Source: CAWBLP01 sp963721065 (GTDB taxonomy: Bacteria > Pseudomonadota > Alphaproteobacteria > Acetobacterales > Acetobacteraceae). Taken from it: DNA of 64,000 nt. The notes beneath the pieces are model-generated. The model was not told the origin of the DNA, searched no databases, and worked only from the letters and a program-made list of their open reading frames with translations. Of the stretch, positions 17,743 through 27,148 are shown piece by piece; position 1 is the stretch's first letter; the number at the start of each line of letters is the position of its first letter. The position numbers and the translations under genes were made by a program. The stretch spans positions 310,001-374,000 of the forward strand of contig CAVRHO010000004.1 in NCBI GenBank assembly GCA_963721065.1, read 5' to 3'.

Positions 17743-17780
17743 GCCACAAGCCACAAGCCACAAGCCACAAGCCACAAGCC
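17743..17780. repeat. 7-bp microsatellite (GCCACAA) with five copies
   Basis: GCCACAA is repeated five times without interruption, followed by GCC. A heptanucleotide repeat can change in copy number by slippage; it lies 75 bp upstream of the ATPase remnant start. Confidence 0.9.
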
Positions 17781-17854
17781 GGCGTCATGGCCGACCAGCA
17801 GTGTCTCTGCTACGAGCATCCCTTCATCCGCGCACGCCCTGCTAGACACGCCGC

Positions 17855-18929
17855 ATGCCGAACAACGCTGCCTCAGGCCTGCAGGTCACCGGCCTGACCG
17901 TCCGCTACGGCCCGGTGACCGCACTGGACCGCCTCGACCTGTCCGTGAACCCCGGCGAGCTGTTCGTCCTGCTCGGCGGCTCCGGTTCCGGCAAGTCCAC
18001 CCTGTTGCGCGCCATCGCCGGCCTGGTACGGCCGAACACCGGACAGATCGGTACTCGCCGGCACCGACCTTACCCCCCTGCCCCCGCACCGGCGGCCGGT
18101 GAACACGATGTTCCAGTCCTATGCCCTGTTCCCGCACATGAGCGTGGCCGCCAACATCGCCTTCGGCCTGCGCCAGCAGCGCCTGCCCCGCAGCGCGATT
18201 GCGGCAAGGGTGGAGGAGATGCTGGCCCTGGTCCGCCTGGAAGGTTTCGGCCCACGCCGCCCGCACCAGCTTTCCGGCGGGCAGCAGCAGCGCGTCGCCC
18301 TGGCCCGCAGCCTGGCGCCACGCCCGCGGCTTCTGCTGCTGGACGAACCGCTCTCCGCGCTGGACCGCAACCTGCGTGCCGGCACCCGCGACGAGCTGCT
18401 GCGCCTGCAACGCCAGCTCGGCACCAGCTTCATCGTCGTGACTCACGACCAGGAGGAGGCGCTGAGCATGGCCGACCGCATCGGCGTGATGCAGGCCGGC
18501 CGCCTGGTCCAGGTGGGCACGCCCGCCGCGCTGTATGAGCATCCGAACAGCCGCTTCGTCGCGGAGTTCCTGGGCGCCGCCAACCTGCTGCCGGTGCAGG
18601 TGGCGCCGGACGGCGTGCACCTTTGGCTGGCCGGCCTGGACCACCCCGTTCATGTGATGCACGCGGCCCCGCCCGGGCCTGCGCTGCTGGCGATCCGGCC
18701 GGAACGCCTGCGCCTCGGCGCCGGCGCGGGAGTTAACCAGCTGGAGGGTGTGGTGGTGGCGCGCACCTACGCCGGTGAGACACTGACCCATGCGGTCCAG
18801 TTGCCGGACGGCACCCGGTTGCGCGTCACGCAAGCATTGTCCGACGGACTGCGCGCCGATCTGCCGGCAGAAGGCGATTCGGTCGCGCTGTCCTGGGCAC
18901 CCAACGCTGGCATCGTGCTGCCCGCGTAG
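17855..18929 (+). pseudogene. potA: Polyamine-type ABC transporter ATPase, frameshifted
   Basis: ATG 17855 begins a PotA-like ATPase with Walker A GGSGSGKST. After GLVRPNTGQI (codon ending 18049) one extra G at 18050 destroys the frame. The next frame, read from 18051, continues correctly as VLAGTDLTPLPPHRRPVNTM, FQSYALFPHMSV, the signature LSGGQQQRVALARS, Walker B LLLLDEP and the switch VTHDQEE, with a C-terminal TOBE-like domain, to 18929. The corrected protein would be about 357 residues, full length for the family. The cognate permease gene is separated by a sensor kinase gene. Either a true pseudogene or a single-base sequence error. Confidence 0.85.
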
Positions 18930-19338
18930 GGCGCCAAGGCCACACGCTTGCACCCGACAAGAACAGTACCAGGCAGGAACAAGACGTTCTGCACTTATTG
19001 CGATAACGTTGTGACTACGCCCGTTTCACCGACGATCGGAGCCGATCCATCCCGACATTTTGGTATCACGCAGCATTCCTAGCCGAAAGTGATGAACTTC
19101 GAAGCGAAACACCAGTGACGTGGTGATGTGATCTGGCGAGGTATTGCAAATTTCTGTCATTTCACCTACGCGGTGTTGACGTATTCGGAGGAAGAGACAC
19201 AGCGGCGCGCGCCGGAAGCGCTGCCGCCCGGGCGCAAGTCCCTTTCAAGCCAACGTTCGGCAACCGCCTCCCTACGGCTGATGCAAGCGCTCTGGCATCT
19301 TCGCGCTCCTGCTCCAATCGCCCATACTGGAAGTAACG

Positions 19339-21324
19339 ATGCCGCTGCCAAAGGAAGCCAGGCGTGCTGGCCTGCCGTTTGGGGCCGGACTGACAGGCTC
19401 CTGGCGGGACGACAGCGATGCCGGCTACAGAACGCTGTTCACATGCGCCCCGATTGCGATGCATCTCCTCGACGAGGACAAATGCATCGTCGATGTCAAC
19501 GACCAATGGCTGGATCTGTTCGGCTACGCCCGCGAGGAGGTTATCGGCTTCCCCGTCCAGCGGTTTCAGGAACCCCAGTCCGCGGCGCGCATGGAGGCCG
19601 ACTGGGCTCTGGCGGTGAGCCAGCGCGTTGCCCGCGAGCGGGAACGGCGCTTCATCTGCAAGACGGGGAAGGTGCTGGATATCATGCTGTCCTGCACCAT
19701 CGAAACCTTTCCGGACGATACCCTGCGCAGCATCTGCGCACTTACGGATGTCACGGACCGCAAGCGTGCCCAGACAGCCCTGCGCGAAAGCGAGGAGCGC
19801 TTCCGGAGCGCCATGCTGCACTCCGCCATCGGCATGGCGCTGGTCGCACCCGACGGGCACTGGCTCCAGGTGAATGCGGCTCTGTGCCAGATCACCGGCT
19901 ATTCAGCCAACGAACTGATGAATCTCACCTTTCAGGACATTACCCATCCGGAAGACCTGGACGCGGACCTCGCCCATGCCACAGCCCTGCTGAACGGCGA
20001 AATCACCAGCTACACGATGGAGAAGCGCTACATCCGCAAGGATGGCGCGGTGGTTTGGATCCAGCTCACCGGCTCGCTGGTGCGTGACGCAGCCGGCCGG
20101 CCGCTCTATTTCATCGGCCAGGTTCAGAATATCCAGGAGCGCCGGCGCGCCGAGGCCGCCCTGCACGAAAGCGAGGCACGGTTGCGGCAGGCAGAGAAGA
20201 TGGCTGCCCTGGGTGAGCTCGCCGGCGGCATCGCCCACGATTTCAACAACGTGTTGCAGACGGTCCACGGTGGGGCGGGCCTGATCCGGTCGCATGCCAC
20301 CGACGCGGCACGGGTCCAGCGGTTCGCCGGCATGATCGAGAACGCCGCCCAGCGCGGCAGTTCCATCACCCGTCGCCTGCTGGCCTTCGCGCGCTGCGAC
20401 GCGCTGAACGCCGAAGTGGTGCATGTCCCGGCCTTGCTTGAGGACCTGCGTGAAATGCTGGCACTGGGAGCAGCCATCACGGTGTCTGTGGACACCGGGA
20501 ACGCAGTGCCACCGGTGCTGGTCGATCGCGGCCAGTTGGAATCGGTTCTGGTGAACCTGGCGGCCAATGCGCGCGACGCCATGCCGGAGGGCGGCACGCT
20601 TACCTTCTCTGCCACATCAGAGACGTTTCCGGACGGATCCGATAACGGTGCCCTTCGTCCGGGCGCCTATATCCGGCTGAGCGTCGCCGATACCGGAACG
20701 GGCATGGCCCCTGAAGCGCTCGCCCGCGCGTCAGAGCCGTTCTTCACCACCAAGGCGGCGGGCAAGGGCACGGGGTTGGGCCTCTCCATGGCGCGAGGCT
20801 TCGCCGAGCAGAGCGGTGGCGCCCTGACGATCACCAGTGAGATCGACCAGGGAACGGTGGTAACGCTGTGGCTTCCGGTCGCACCGCCCGAAGCTGAAGC
20901 CCGGGCGAAGCCAGCCGGTGAGACGGCTTTGCCCCCGGCGCGGCTGCCGCATCGCATTCTGCTGGTCGAGGATGAAGTCCTGGTGCGCCAGGTGCTCTCC
21001 GAGCAACTGGCCCTGCGCGGCTTCCACGTGATCGAGGCTGGCGGCCCCGCAGCCGCACTGGAGATTCTGCACGCCGGTCCGCAAGTCGATCTGGTGATCT
21101 CGGATCAGGTCATGCATGAAATGGACGGAGCTTCCTTTCTCCGTACAGTCTGGAGCCGTCATGCCGGGCTGCCGGCCATCCTGCTGACGGGCCACATGGG
21201 CGAGGGCACCGCGCTCGCCGCCCAGAGCACCGGGGGCCGCTTCCGCGTCGTGCGCAAGCCGGTGACCGGCGAACAACTGGCAAGCTGCATTGCATCTTTG
21301 ACCGAGATGCAGAACCTATCCTGA
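19339..21324 (+). CDS. Hybrid sensor histidine kinase (PAS-PAS-HisKA-HATPase-REC)
   Basis: A 661-residue soluble hybrid kinase with no membrane helix. Two PAS domains (about 28-145 and 152-275) are followed by the dimerisation helix with phosphoacceptor His300 (GGIAHDFNN), the ATPase domain (N box LAANARDAM, G1 DTGTGM, G2 GKGTGLGL) and a C-terminal receiver domain with acidic pair Glu544-Asp545, phosphorylation site Asp589 (VISDQVM) and Lys640. It should sense a cytoplasmic cue and pass phosphate on internally to Asp589. It splits what looks like a polyamine ABC operon, its codon use is less GC-biased than the neighbours by eye, and its stop overlaps the permease start (TGATG at 21322-21326). 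The 400-bp upstream gap (18930-19338) is AT-richer and probably holds its promoter. Confidence 0.93.
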   Translation: MPLPKEARRAGLPFGAGLTGSWRDDSDAGYRTLFTCAPIAMHLLDEDKCIVDVNDQWLDLFGYAREEVIGFPVQRFQEPQSAARMEADWALAVSQRVARERERRFICKTGKVLDIMLSCTIETFPDDTLRSICALTDVTDRKRAQTALRESEERFRSAMLHSAIGMALVAPDGHWLQVNAALCQITGYSANELMNLTFQDITHPEDLDADLAHATALLNGEITSYTMEKRYIRKDGAVVWIQLTGSLVRDAAGRPLYFIGQVQNIQERRRAEAALHESEARLRQAEKMAALGELAGGIAHDFNNVLQTVHGGAGLIRSHATDAARVQRFAGMIENAAQRGSSITRRLLAFARCDALNAEVVHVPALLEDLREMLALGAAITVSVDTGNAVPPVLVDRGQLESVLVNLAANARDAMPEGGTLTFSATSETFPDGSDNGALRPGAYIRLSVADTGTGMAPEALARASEPFFTTKAAGKGTGLGLSMARGFAEQSGGALTITSEIDQGTVVTLWLPVAPPEAEARAKPAGETALPPARLPHRILLVEDEVLVRQVLSEQLALRGFHVIEAGGPAAALEILHAGPQVDLVISDQVMHEMDGASFLRTVWSRHAGLPAILLTGHMGEGTALAAQSTGGRFRVVRKPVTGEQLASCIASLTEMQNLS

Positions 21325-22286
21325 TGCCGCAACCGCCTGCACGGACCTGCAATGATGGCGCACCGGGGCGAAACGCTCTCGGGCGTCGTGGGCCGGCCGC
21401 TGCATACGTCGCCAGGCTGAGGCGACCCGCTGTGCTCGCGGTGCCCTGGGCCTGGCTGCTGGCCATGCTGGTGGCACCTGCGCTGATCGTGTTTGCCATC
21501 GCGCTGGCACAACCGGCGTTGCGCATCCCGCCGTTCTCGCTGGCGCAGCCGACGCTGGAAAACTTCCGACTGGTGCTGACGGATCCGCTGTACCGGCACA
21601 GCCTGCTGCTCAGCCTGAAAGTCGCCGGCGGCGCCACCCTGGTGTGCCTGCTGGCCGGCTATCCCATGGCGCTGGCCATCGCGCGGGCGCCCCAACGGCA
21701 ACGCAATGCCCTCCTGCTCGCGGTGATGCTGCCGTTCTGGACCGGCTTCCTGATGCGGCTGAACGCCTGGATCGGGCTGCTGTCGGACGGCGGCTGGATC
21801 AACACCGCCCTGGTCTGGCTGGGGTTCGGCTCGGTGCGCCTGCTCTACACCGACACGGCCATGTACATCGGCATGGTCTATACCTACCTGCCCTTCATGG
21901 TGCTGCCGCTGTACACCCGGCTGTCGCAGCTCGACCCGGTGCTGCTGGAGGCGGCGTCCGACCTGGGCGCCCCGCCCTGGCGCGCGTTCCTGCGCGTCAC
22001 CCTGCCGCTGTCGCTGCCGGGAATCCGGGCCGGCATCCTGCTGGTCTTCATCCCCGCCGTCGGCGAGTTCGTCATCCCCGAGCTGCTCGGCGGCCCGCAG
22101 GCGCAACTGATCGGCCGCGTGCTGTGGGCCGAGTTCTTCGCCAACCGCGACTGGCCCACCGCCGCCGCACTGGCCTGCGTGCTTCTGGCGCTGCTGCTGC
22201 TGCTGCCCGCAGCGGTGCTGCACATCGTGCGCCGCCCGCGTGATCTCCCAGCCGCCGCCGGCAGAACTGGCGAACACCAGCCCTGA
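21324..22286 (+). CDS. potB: ABC transporter permease (PotB/PotH type)
   Basis: A 320-residue inner-membrane permease with six predicted helices and the EAA-type cytoplasmic loop LLEAASDLGAPPWRAFLRVT that docks on the ATPase. WLLAMLVAPALIVFAIAL forms the first helix and VGEFVIPELLGG is typical of spermidine/putrescine permeases. ATG 21324 overlaps the kinase stop; internal starts are possible since the first 35 residues are not conserved-looking. The system is incomplete: the ATPase is frameshifted, and no PotC-type permease or PotD-type binding protein follows. Confidence 0.87.
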   Translation: MPQPPARTCNDGAPGRNALGRRGPAAAYVARLRRPAVLAVPWAWLLAMLVAPALIVFAIALAQPALRIPPFSLAQPTLENFRLVLTDPLYRHSLLLSLKVAGGATLVCLLAGYPMALAIARAPQRQRNALLLAVMLPFWTGFLMRLNAWIGLLSDGGWINTALVWLGFGSVRLLYTDTAMYIGMVYTYLPFMVLPLYTRLSQLDPVLLEAASDLGAPPWRAFLRVTLPLSLPGIRAGILLVFIPAVGEFVIPELLGGPQAQLIGRVLWAEFFANRDWPTAAALACVLLALLLLLPAAVLHIVRRPRDLPAAAGRTGEHQP

Positions 22287-22487
22287 AGCACTGCTGTCTT
22301 CTGGTTCGCAATCAGCACGGGCCGAACACCTCGCTGGCGCCTCGCCTCGCCTGCTGGTTCGGGCGGAACACATTGATGCAAATCAAGACGCCCTTGACCG
22401 GCCCGTGGCACGGACACGGCATATCCGACCGCCAGCCATGCCATCGCCGGCCGTCTGAGGCAGTCCCGTCGGGACGGGAGAACAAGC

Positions 22488-23747
22488 ATGTCTCTGCTGC
22501 CCTTGCAGCCTGCCAGCCTGCCGACAGAGCTTCCGTCTTCTGTCGGTTCCGACAGGAAGGCGTCGCGCCGCCGATTTGACCGTCCACCGCTGCGTCCGCT
22601 TGTCTGGATCGGCGTAATTCTGCTGCTGGCAGCAGGAATCGGATCGTACCTCTGGAATGCACACCTGCGTCCCTATCAGGTGCAGGTCGCGCGTGTCGCC
22701 GCCAACCTTCCCGAGCAGGTCTTCGGCCTGGGCACCGTGGGCGCCCGTGTGCAGTCCAATGTCGGCTTCAAGGTAGCCGGCGTGCTGGTCGCACTGAACG
22801 CGGACGCAGGCGACCGGGTGGGTGCCGGCAGTGTGCTGGCCAAACTCGATGACCGCGACGTGGTCGCACAGCTTGCGTCTGCCCGTGCCGCCGTGGCGCA
22901 GGCACAGGCCAACATCACCAAGGCGAACGCCGACGTCGCCAGCGCCGCCGCCAACCTCACCAACGCCGAGAACATCAGCAACCGCCGGGCCAGGCTCGTA
23001 CCAAACGGCGTGGTCTCGACCGAGGAAGCGCAAACCGCAGACGCCGCCCAACGTGTCGCGCGGGCCAGCCTGCAGGTCGCCCGCAGCGAGGTCACGGTGG
23101 ACCAGGCCTCGCTGGCCGCCGCGCAGGCGCAGGAAGCCTACGCCAAGGTCGCCGTGGACAACGATACGTTGCGGGCGCCCTACGATGCGCTGGTGGTCGC
23201 GCGCAATCTGCAGCTCGGCAGCATGCCGGTGCCGGGCCAGTCGGTGTTCACCCTGGTCGATCCGGACACGATCTGGGTGCTGAGCTACGTGGACGAACGT
23301 CTGGCAGGCCGGCTCGCCGTCGGGCAGCCCGCGACGATCGTGCTGCGCTCCGCGCCTTCACACCGCCTCCCGGGCCATATCGCCCGTATCGAAATCCAAA
23401 GTGACCCGGTGAATGAGGAGCGGCTGGTCGATATCGCGTTCGACCAGGTTCCGGCGAAGATCCACCTTGCCGAACAAGCCCAGGTCTTCATCACCACCGG
23501 GACCCTCGCGCGCGCCGTGGCGGTGCCGGCCACTGCCGTCAGCGATCTCAGGGGATCGCGCGGTACGGTGTGGACACTCGAGTCCGGAAGGCTGCAGAAG
23601 CGCCGGGTCGCATTCGGTCCGGAACTGCTGGACGGCCGCCTGCCGATAACCGGCGGACTGCCGGATGGAGCACAAGTGGTGACGGCGCCAACCTCCGGAC
23701 TTTCCGTCGGCCGCCGTGCCGTCGTGGCGCAGGACACTGGCCGATGA
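22488..23747 (+). CDS. HlyD/MacA-type periplasmic adaptor of an ABC exporter
   Basis: A 419-residue membrane-fusion protein. One N-terminal helix (37-56) anchors it in the inner membrane; the periplasmic part has biotinyl-lipoyl segments flanking a long Ala-rich alpha-hairpin (about 125-245) and a C-terminal beta-barrel region. It should bridge the inner-membrane ABC pump and an outer-membrane channel. Its stop overlaps the start of the FtsX-like permease gene (ATGA at 23744-23747), so these genes form a tightly coupled operon of the DevBCA or MacAB kind. No outer-membrane factor gene is nearby; a TolC homologue elsewhere would be expected. Confidence 0.9.
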   Translation: MSLLPLQPASLPTELPSSVGSDRKASRRRFDRPPLRPLVWIGVILLLAAGIGSYLWNAHLRPYQVQVARVAANLPEQVFGLGTVGARVQSNVGFKVAGVLVALNADAGDRVGAGSVLAKLDDRDVVAQLASARAAVAQAQANITKANADVASAAANLTNAENISNRRARLVPNGVVSTEEAQTADAAQRVARASLQVARSEVTVDQASLAAAQAQEAYAKVAVDNDTLRAPYDALVVARNLQLGSMPVPGQSVFTLVDPDTIWVLSYVDERLAGRLAVGQPATIVLRSAPSHRLPGHIARIEIQSDPVNEERLVDIAFDQVPAKIHLAEQAQVFITTGTLARAVAVPATAVSDLRGSRGTVWTLESGRLQKRRVAFGPELLDGRLPITGGLPDGAQVVTAPTSGLSVGRRAVVAQDTGR

Positions 23748-24886
23748 ACCTGGCTGTCCGCGACATGCGCCACAACGCGCCCCGTTTCCTGCTCACCACC
23801 ATCGGTCTCGGCCTGCTTCTTGGCGTCGTCATTTCAATGACGGGTATCTATGAGGGCGCATTGGCCGACGCCCTGCGCCTGCCGCGCTCCGAACATGCTG
23901 CGCTCTGGGTGGTGCAGCCTGACACGTTCGGTCCGTTCGCCGAACCGTCGCGCATTCCGCGGGACACGCGCGACCTGGTGCGCCGCATCCCTGGCGTTGC
24001 CGCGGCCGGCGCGGTGACATTTCAGACCGTGCAAACCGCGGTCGCCGGCAAGCCGGTGCGGCTGATGCTGCAGGGCTACGAAATCGGACGCCCGGGCGGT
24101 CCCTCCAACCTCGTTGCCGGTCACGGGCTGACCGAAAGCCACTATCAGATCGTTGTTGACCGCTCCTCGGGACTGGAACTGGGTGAGCAGGTGCCGCTCG
24201 GCCCCTATCGGGACGATTACACGGTGGTCGGGCTGACCCGCGGCATGACCACCTCCGCAGGCGACGCTGTCGCTTGGGTGACGCTGCAGGATGCGGAAGC
24301 GTTGCAGTTCGCCGTGCCACCGGCACTGCAACGTCGCGAGGCAGCGTCCGGGCGCCCGCCCAGAACCACCACGGATATCAACGCGGTGCTGGTGCGCCTG
24401 ACGCCCTATGCGTCACCGGCGGCGGTGGCAGCCGAGATCGAAAGCTGGAAGCACCTCGGCGCAATCACGGAACAGCGGGAAGAAACCTTCCTGACCGCGT
24501 TCGTGATCGATAAGATGCAGCGCCAGCTTGGCATGTTCATGACCATCCTGATCGCCGTATCGGCGGTGATCATCGCCCTGATCATCTATACGCTGACCAT
24601 GGACAAGCTGCGCTCGATCGCCACGCTGAAGTTGATCGGCGCGCCGGACCGCACCATCGTGGGCCTGATCGTGCAACAGGCGCTCGCACTGGGGACCGGT
24701 GGCTTCCTGCTTGGCCTGGCACTGATCTCGGCGGTGAAAGACCACTTCCCGCGGCGGGTGCAAATCGAGCCGCGGGACCTTGCGATACTGTTCGTCATCG
24801 TGATCGTCGTTTGTCTGCTTGGTTCGTTGCTTGCCGTGCGCGCCGCTGTGCGGGTCGATCCGGCGAAGGCGCTCGGCAGTGGCTGA
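23744..24886 (+). CDS. FtsX-like ABC exporter permease (DevC/MacB membrane subunit type)
   Basis: A 380-residue membrane protein that begins MNLAVRDMRHNAPRFLLTT and has one helix at about 15-35, a large periplasmic domain, and three helices near the C-terminus (about 265-290, 310-340 and 345-370). The opening resembles DevC proteins, whose adaptor and ATPase are separate genes in the order DevB-DevC-DevA, exactly the order here. ATG 23744 is chosen because it overlaps the adaptor stop; the longer in-frame ORF upstream lies within the adaptor gene. Substrate unknown; DevBCA exports glycolipid in cyanobacteria and MacAB exports peptides and macrolides. Confidence 0.9.
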   Translation: MNLAVRDMRHNAPRFLLTTIGLGLLLGVVISMTGIYEGALADALRLPRSEHAALWVVQPDTFGPFAEPSRIPRDTRDLVRRIPGVAAAGAVTFQTVQTAVAGKPVRLMLQGYEIGRPGGPSNLVAGHGLTESHYQIVVDRSSGLELGEQVPLGPYRDDYTVVGLTRGMTTSAGDAVAWVTLQDAEALQFAVPPALQRREAASGRPPRTTTDINAVLVRLTPYASPAAVAAEIESWKHLGAITEQREETFLTAFVIDKMQRQLGMFMTILIAVSAVIIALIIYTLTMDKLRSIATLKLIGAPDRTIVGLIVQQALALGTGGFLLGLALISAVKDHFPRRVQIEPRDLAILFVIVIVVCLLGSLLAVRAAVRVDPAKALGSG

Positions 24887-25613
24887 GCCCGCGTCCGGAG
24901 TTCTGCGCGTGGAACTGTCGGGAATCAGCAAGCACTACGGCGCCGGCGAGACCCGTGTCGATGCATTGCGCGACATCCATCTCAGCCTGCGCGCGGGGGA
25001 AGCCGTGGGGCTGCGCGGGCCAAGCGGATCGGGCAAGAGCACCTTGCTGAACGTCGTCGGCTGCGTCACGGAACCCAGCGCAGGCCGCATGCAACTCGAC
25101 GGAGAGCCGATCTATGACGGGCGGTGGTTGCGGCGTGACCTGCGCCGGCTGCGGCTGACCCAGATCGGCTTCGTCTTTCAGATCCACAACCTGCTGCCTT
25201 TCCTGAACGCGACCGAGAACGTCATGGAGGCAATGGAACTTGCCGGCGTCGCGCCGCGGGCTGCACGGGCCCGCGCCGTGGACCTGCTCGCATACCTTGG
25301 AATCGCACACCGGCGGCACGCCATGCCGTCGGAACTCTCGGGGGGCGAGGCACAGCGCGTGGCAATCGCACGCGCCCTTGCCAACGCGCCGCGCATCATC
25401 CTGGCTGATGAACCGACAGCGCCGCTGGATACCCAACGGGCTGGCGTGGTGATGGACCTGTTGCATCGGATCGCAGTCGATCAGCAGGCGACCGTTCTCG
25501 TGGTGACGCATGACGAGACCATCTTCAGCCGGTTCGACCGGCTGATCTCGATGCGCGATGGCGCGATCGAGGGTGAGGTAAGGCCAGCCACCGACGGTGT
25601 GATACACGCCTGA
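24879..25613 (+). CDS. ABC exporter ATP-binding protein (DevA/LolD-like)
   Basis: A 244-residue ATPase for the preceding permease. Walker A GPSGSGKST, Q-loop VFQIHNLLPFL, signature LSGGEAQRV, Walker B IILADEPTAPLD and the H-switch VVTHDE are all present; the D-loop reads APLD rather than the usual SALD. I take GTG 24879 (VAEPASGVLRVEL), which overlaps the permease stop by 8 bp; longer upstream starts would extend into the permease gene. A MacB/LolD/DevA-group transporter is indicated. The 109 bp after the stop contain no gene. Confidence 0.92.
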   Translation: MAEPASGVLRVELSGISKHYGAGETRVDALRDIHLSLRAGEAVGLRGPSGSGKSTLLNVVGCVTEPSAGRMQLDGEPIYDGRWLRRDLRRLRLTQIGFVFQIHNLLPFLNATENVMEAMELAGVAPRAARARAVDLLAYLGIAHRRHAMPSELSGGEAQRVAIARALANAPRIILADEPTAPLDTQRAGVVMDLLHRIAVDQQATVLVVTHDETIFSRFDRLISMRDGAIEGEVRPATDGVIHA

Positions 25614-25722
25614 GCTTCCAACCGTCGGCATGACGCCGCCTCTCGGCGCAACGCTCCGGTATTCCGACGCCACCAGTTCGGACAACAGGTGGTCCGCCAC
25701 GACGACATAATGCCGTCGTGCG

Positions 25723-26925
25723 TCACGCCGCACGCTTCAGACGCTCGCCCTCCCGCTCGATCGCGTCCAGTTCCGCAATGATCGGCGCGAGATTGCCTTT
25801 CCAGGAAAAGCGCAGCCGCGCTGCCTCGCTGATGCCGGGTGCGGTGGAGCCTGCCGCCGGCAGGTCCGCGGCAGCGGCGACATAGTCCGCGGCCGCCGGG
25901 CAGCGCACCACACCCGGCGGCAATTCCGGCCTGAAGGTGCGGCACACCGCGTCCGAGGCCAGCACGCGCTTGCCCATCGCCAACGCCTCCAGCACGGTGT
26001 GACGCGCCCGGCCCGCCAGGCGCTGCGGTGCGATCGCCGCGCGCGCCGCAGCCAGATAGGGCCGCACGTCCTCCACCGCCCCGGTCACCGTGATGCCGTC
26101 CCGCTGGCCGAGCGCCAGGATGTCGCGGGTGGGACGGGGCCCGACGAGGAGAAGCTCCAGGCTGCAGTCGCGGGCACGCAGCCGCGGGAACACAAGGTCG
26201 GCGAACCAGCGCACAGCGTCCACATCGGCGGCATCGTCCAGCACGCCGGCGAACACGAGATAGTTGCGGGCCGCAAGCGAGTCCGGGATTTCCAGACACC
26301 GCCCGGGGTTGAAATACCCCACATCCACGCCGTCCCCCGAGCAGGCAAGCTGCGTATCCGGGACAATCCGCCGGAACGGACGCAACTGGTCCGGCGTAGT
26401 CACAAAGGTTCGCCGCGCGCGCAGGGCACAGCGCCGTTCGTCCCGGCGCAGCAGCAGCGCCTCCAGCCGGTGCGGCAGGCCCGGGAAGCGCATGCGGGCG
26501 AGGTTCCGGTATCTTTCCAAATCGACATCGCCCCAATCGGCCAGGAACGGCACCGTCACCGGCGCATAACCGGCGGTGGCCGGGGACCCCAGCACCACCG
26601 CCCGGACCGGATTGTCAGCCAGCACCGATTTCACATGCGCCTGCAGTTCCGGGATCGCATGGAAGGCCGTGGTGAAGGACCGGCCGCGCGCCACGGCGCG
26701 GACGCCACGCAGGACCGCCCGGCGCACATCCAGCGGCTCGATCCGCACCGACGCCAACTGGTCGCGCAGCGGCGAGAGACAGGCTGCCTCCGCCGGGGTG
26801 TGCGCGATGCAGGCGAGATGCACACGGTGACGTTCCGCCAGCCGCCGGAGCAAATGGAAGGCGCGGCTGCGCTCACCCCTGTCGGGCGGCCAGGGCACGC
26901 AATGGGCGACGTAGAGGATGTCCAT
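25723..26925 (-). CDS. XrtA/PEP-CTERM system-associated glycosyltransferase (TIGR03087-like)
   Basis: A 400-residue GT-B-fold glycosyltransferase. The opening MDILYVAHCVPWPPDRGERS and the middle SGDGVDVGYFNP are typical of TIGR03087 proteins, which accompany exosortase A and exopolysaccharide loci. The nucleotide-sugar site is suggested by HTVLEALAMGKRVLAS. I start at ATG 26925 rather than an upstream GTG (26946). No exosortase or polysaccharide gene is adjacent, but the window does contain a PEP-CTERM protein at 58919-59650, supporting an exosortase system in this genome. Probably a stand-alone gene. Confidence 0.82.
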   Translation of the reverse strand: MDILYVAHCVPWPPDRGERSRAFHLLRRLAERHRVHLACIAHTPAEAACLSPLRDQLASVRIEPLDVRRAVLRGVRAVARGRSFTTAFHAIPELQAHVKSVLADNPVRAVVLGSPATAGYAPVTVPFLADWGDVDLERYRNLARMRFPGLPHRLEALLLRRDERRCALRARRTFVTTPDQLRPFRRIVPDTQLACSGDGVDVGYFNPGRCLEIPDSLAARNYLVFAGVLDDAADVDAVRWFADLVFPRLRARDCSLELLLVGPRPTRDILALGQRDGITVTGAVEDVRPYLAAARAAIAPQRLAGRARHTVLEALAMGKRVLASDAVCRTFRPELPPGVVRCPAAADYVAAAADLPAAGSTAPGISEAARLRFSWKGNLAPIIAELDAIEREGERLKRAA

Positions 26926-27148
26926 GGGCGATCCGAGCTCAGCCACGGGTCAATGGCTGGGTGACAGGTTGGTGGCGCCGCGCGTTTCAAGGCCGACGCG
27001 ATACGAAAATCAAGAAGTTCTTGCCGCGAGCCACAACCTTGGGTCACGCCCCTGCACGGACCGCGATACCGGCCGGTGGGACGGCCGCGCCCGCCGCCGG
27101 TGACTGGCCGCAGCCCTCCACGTACGTGCAACGAACCGCGGCTTCCGG

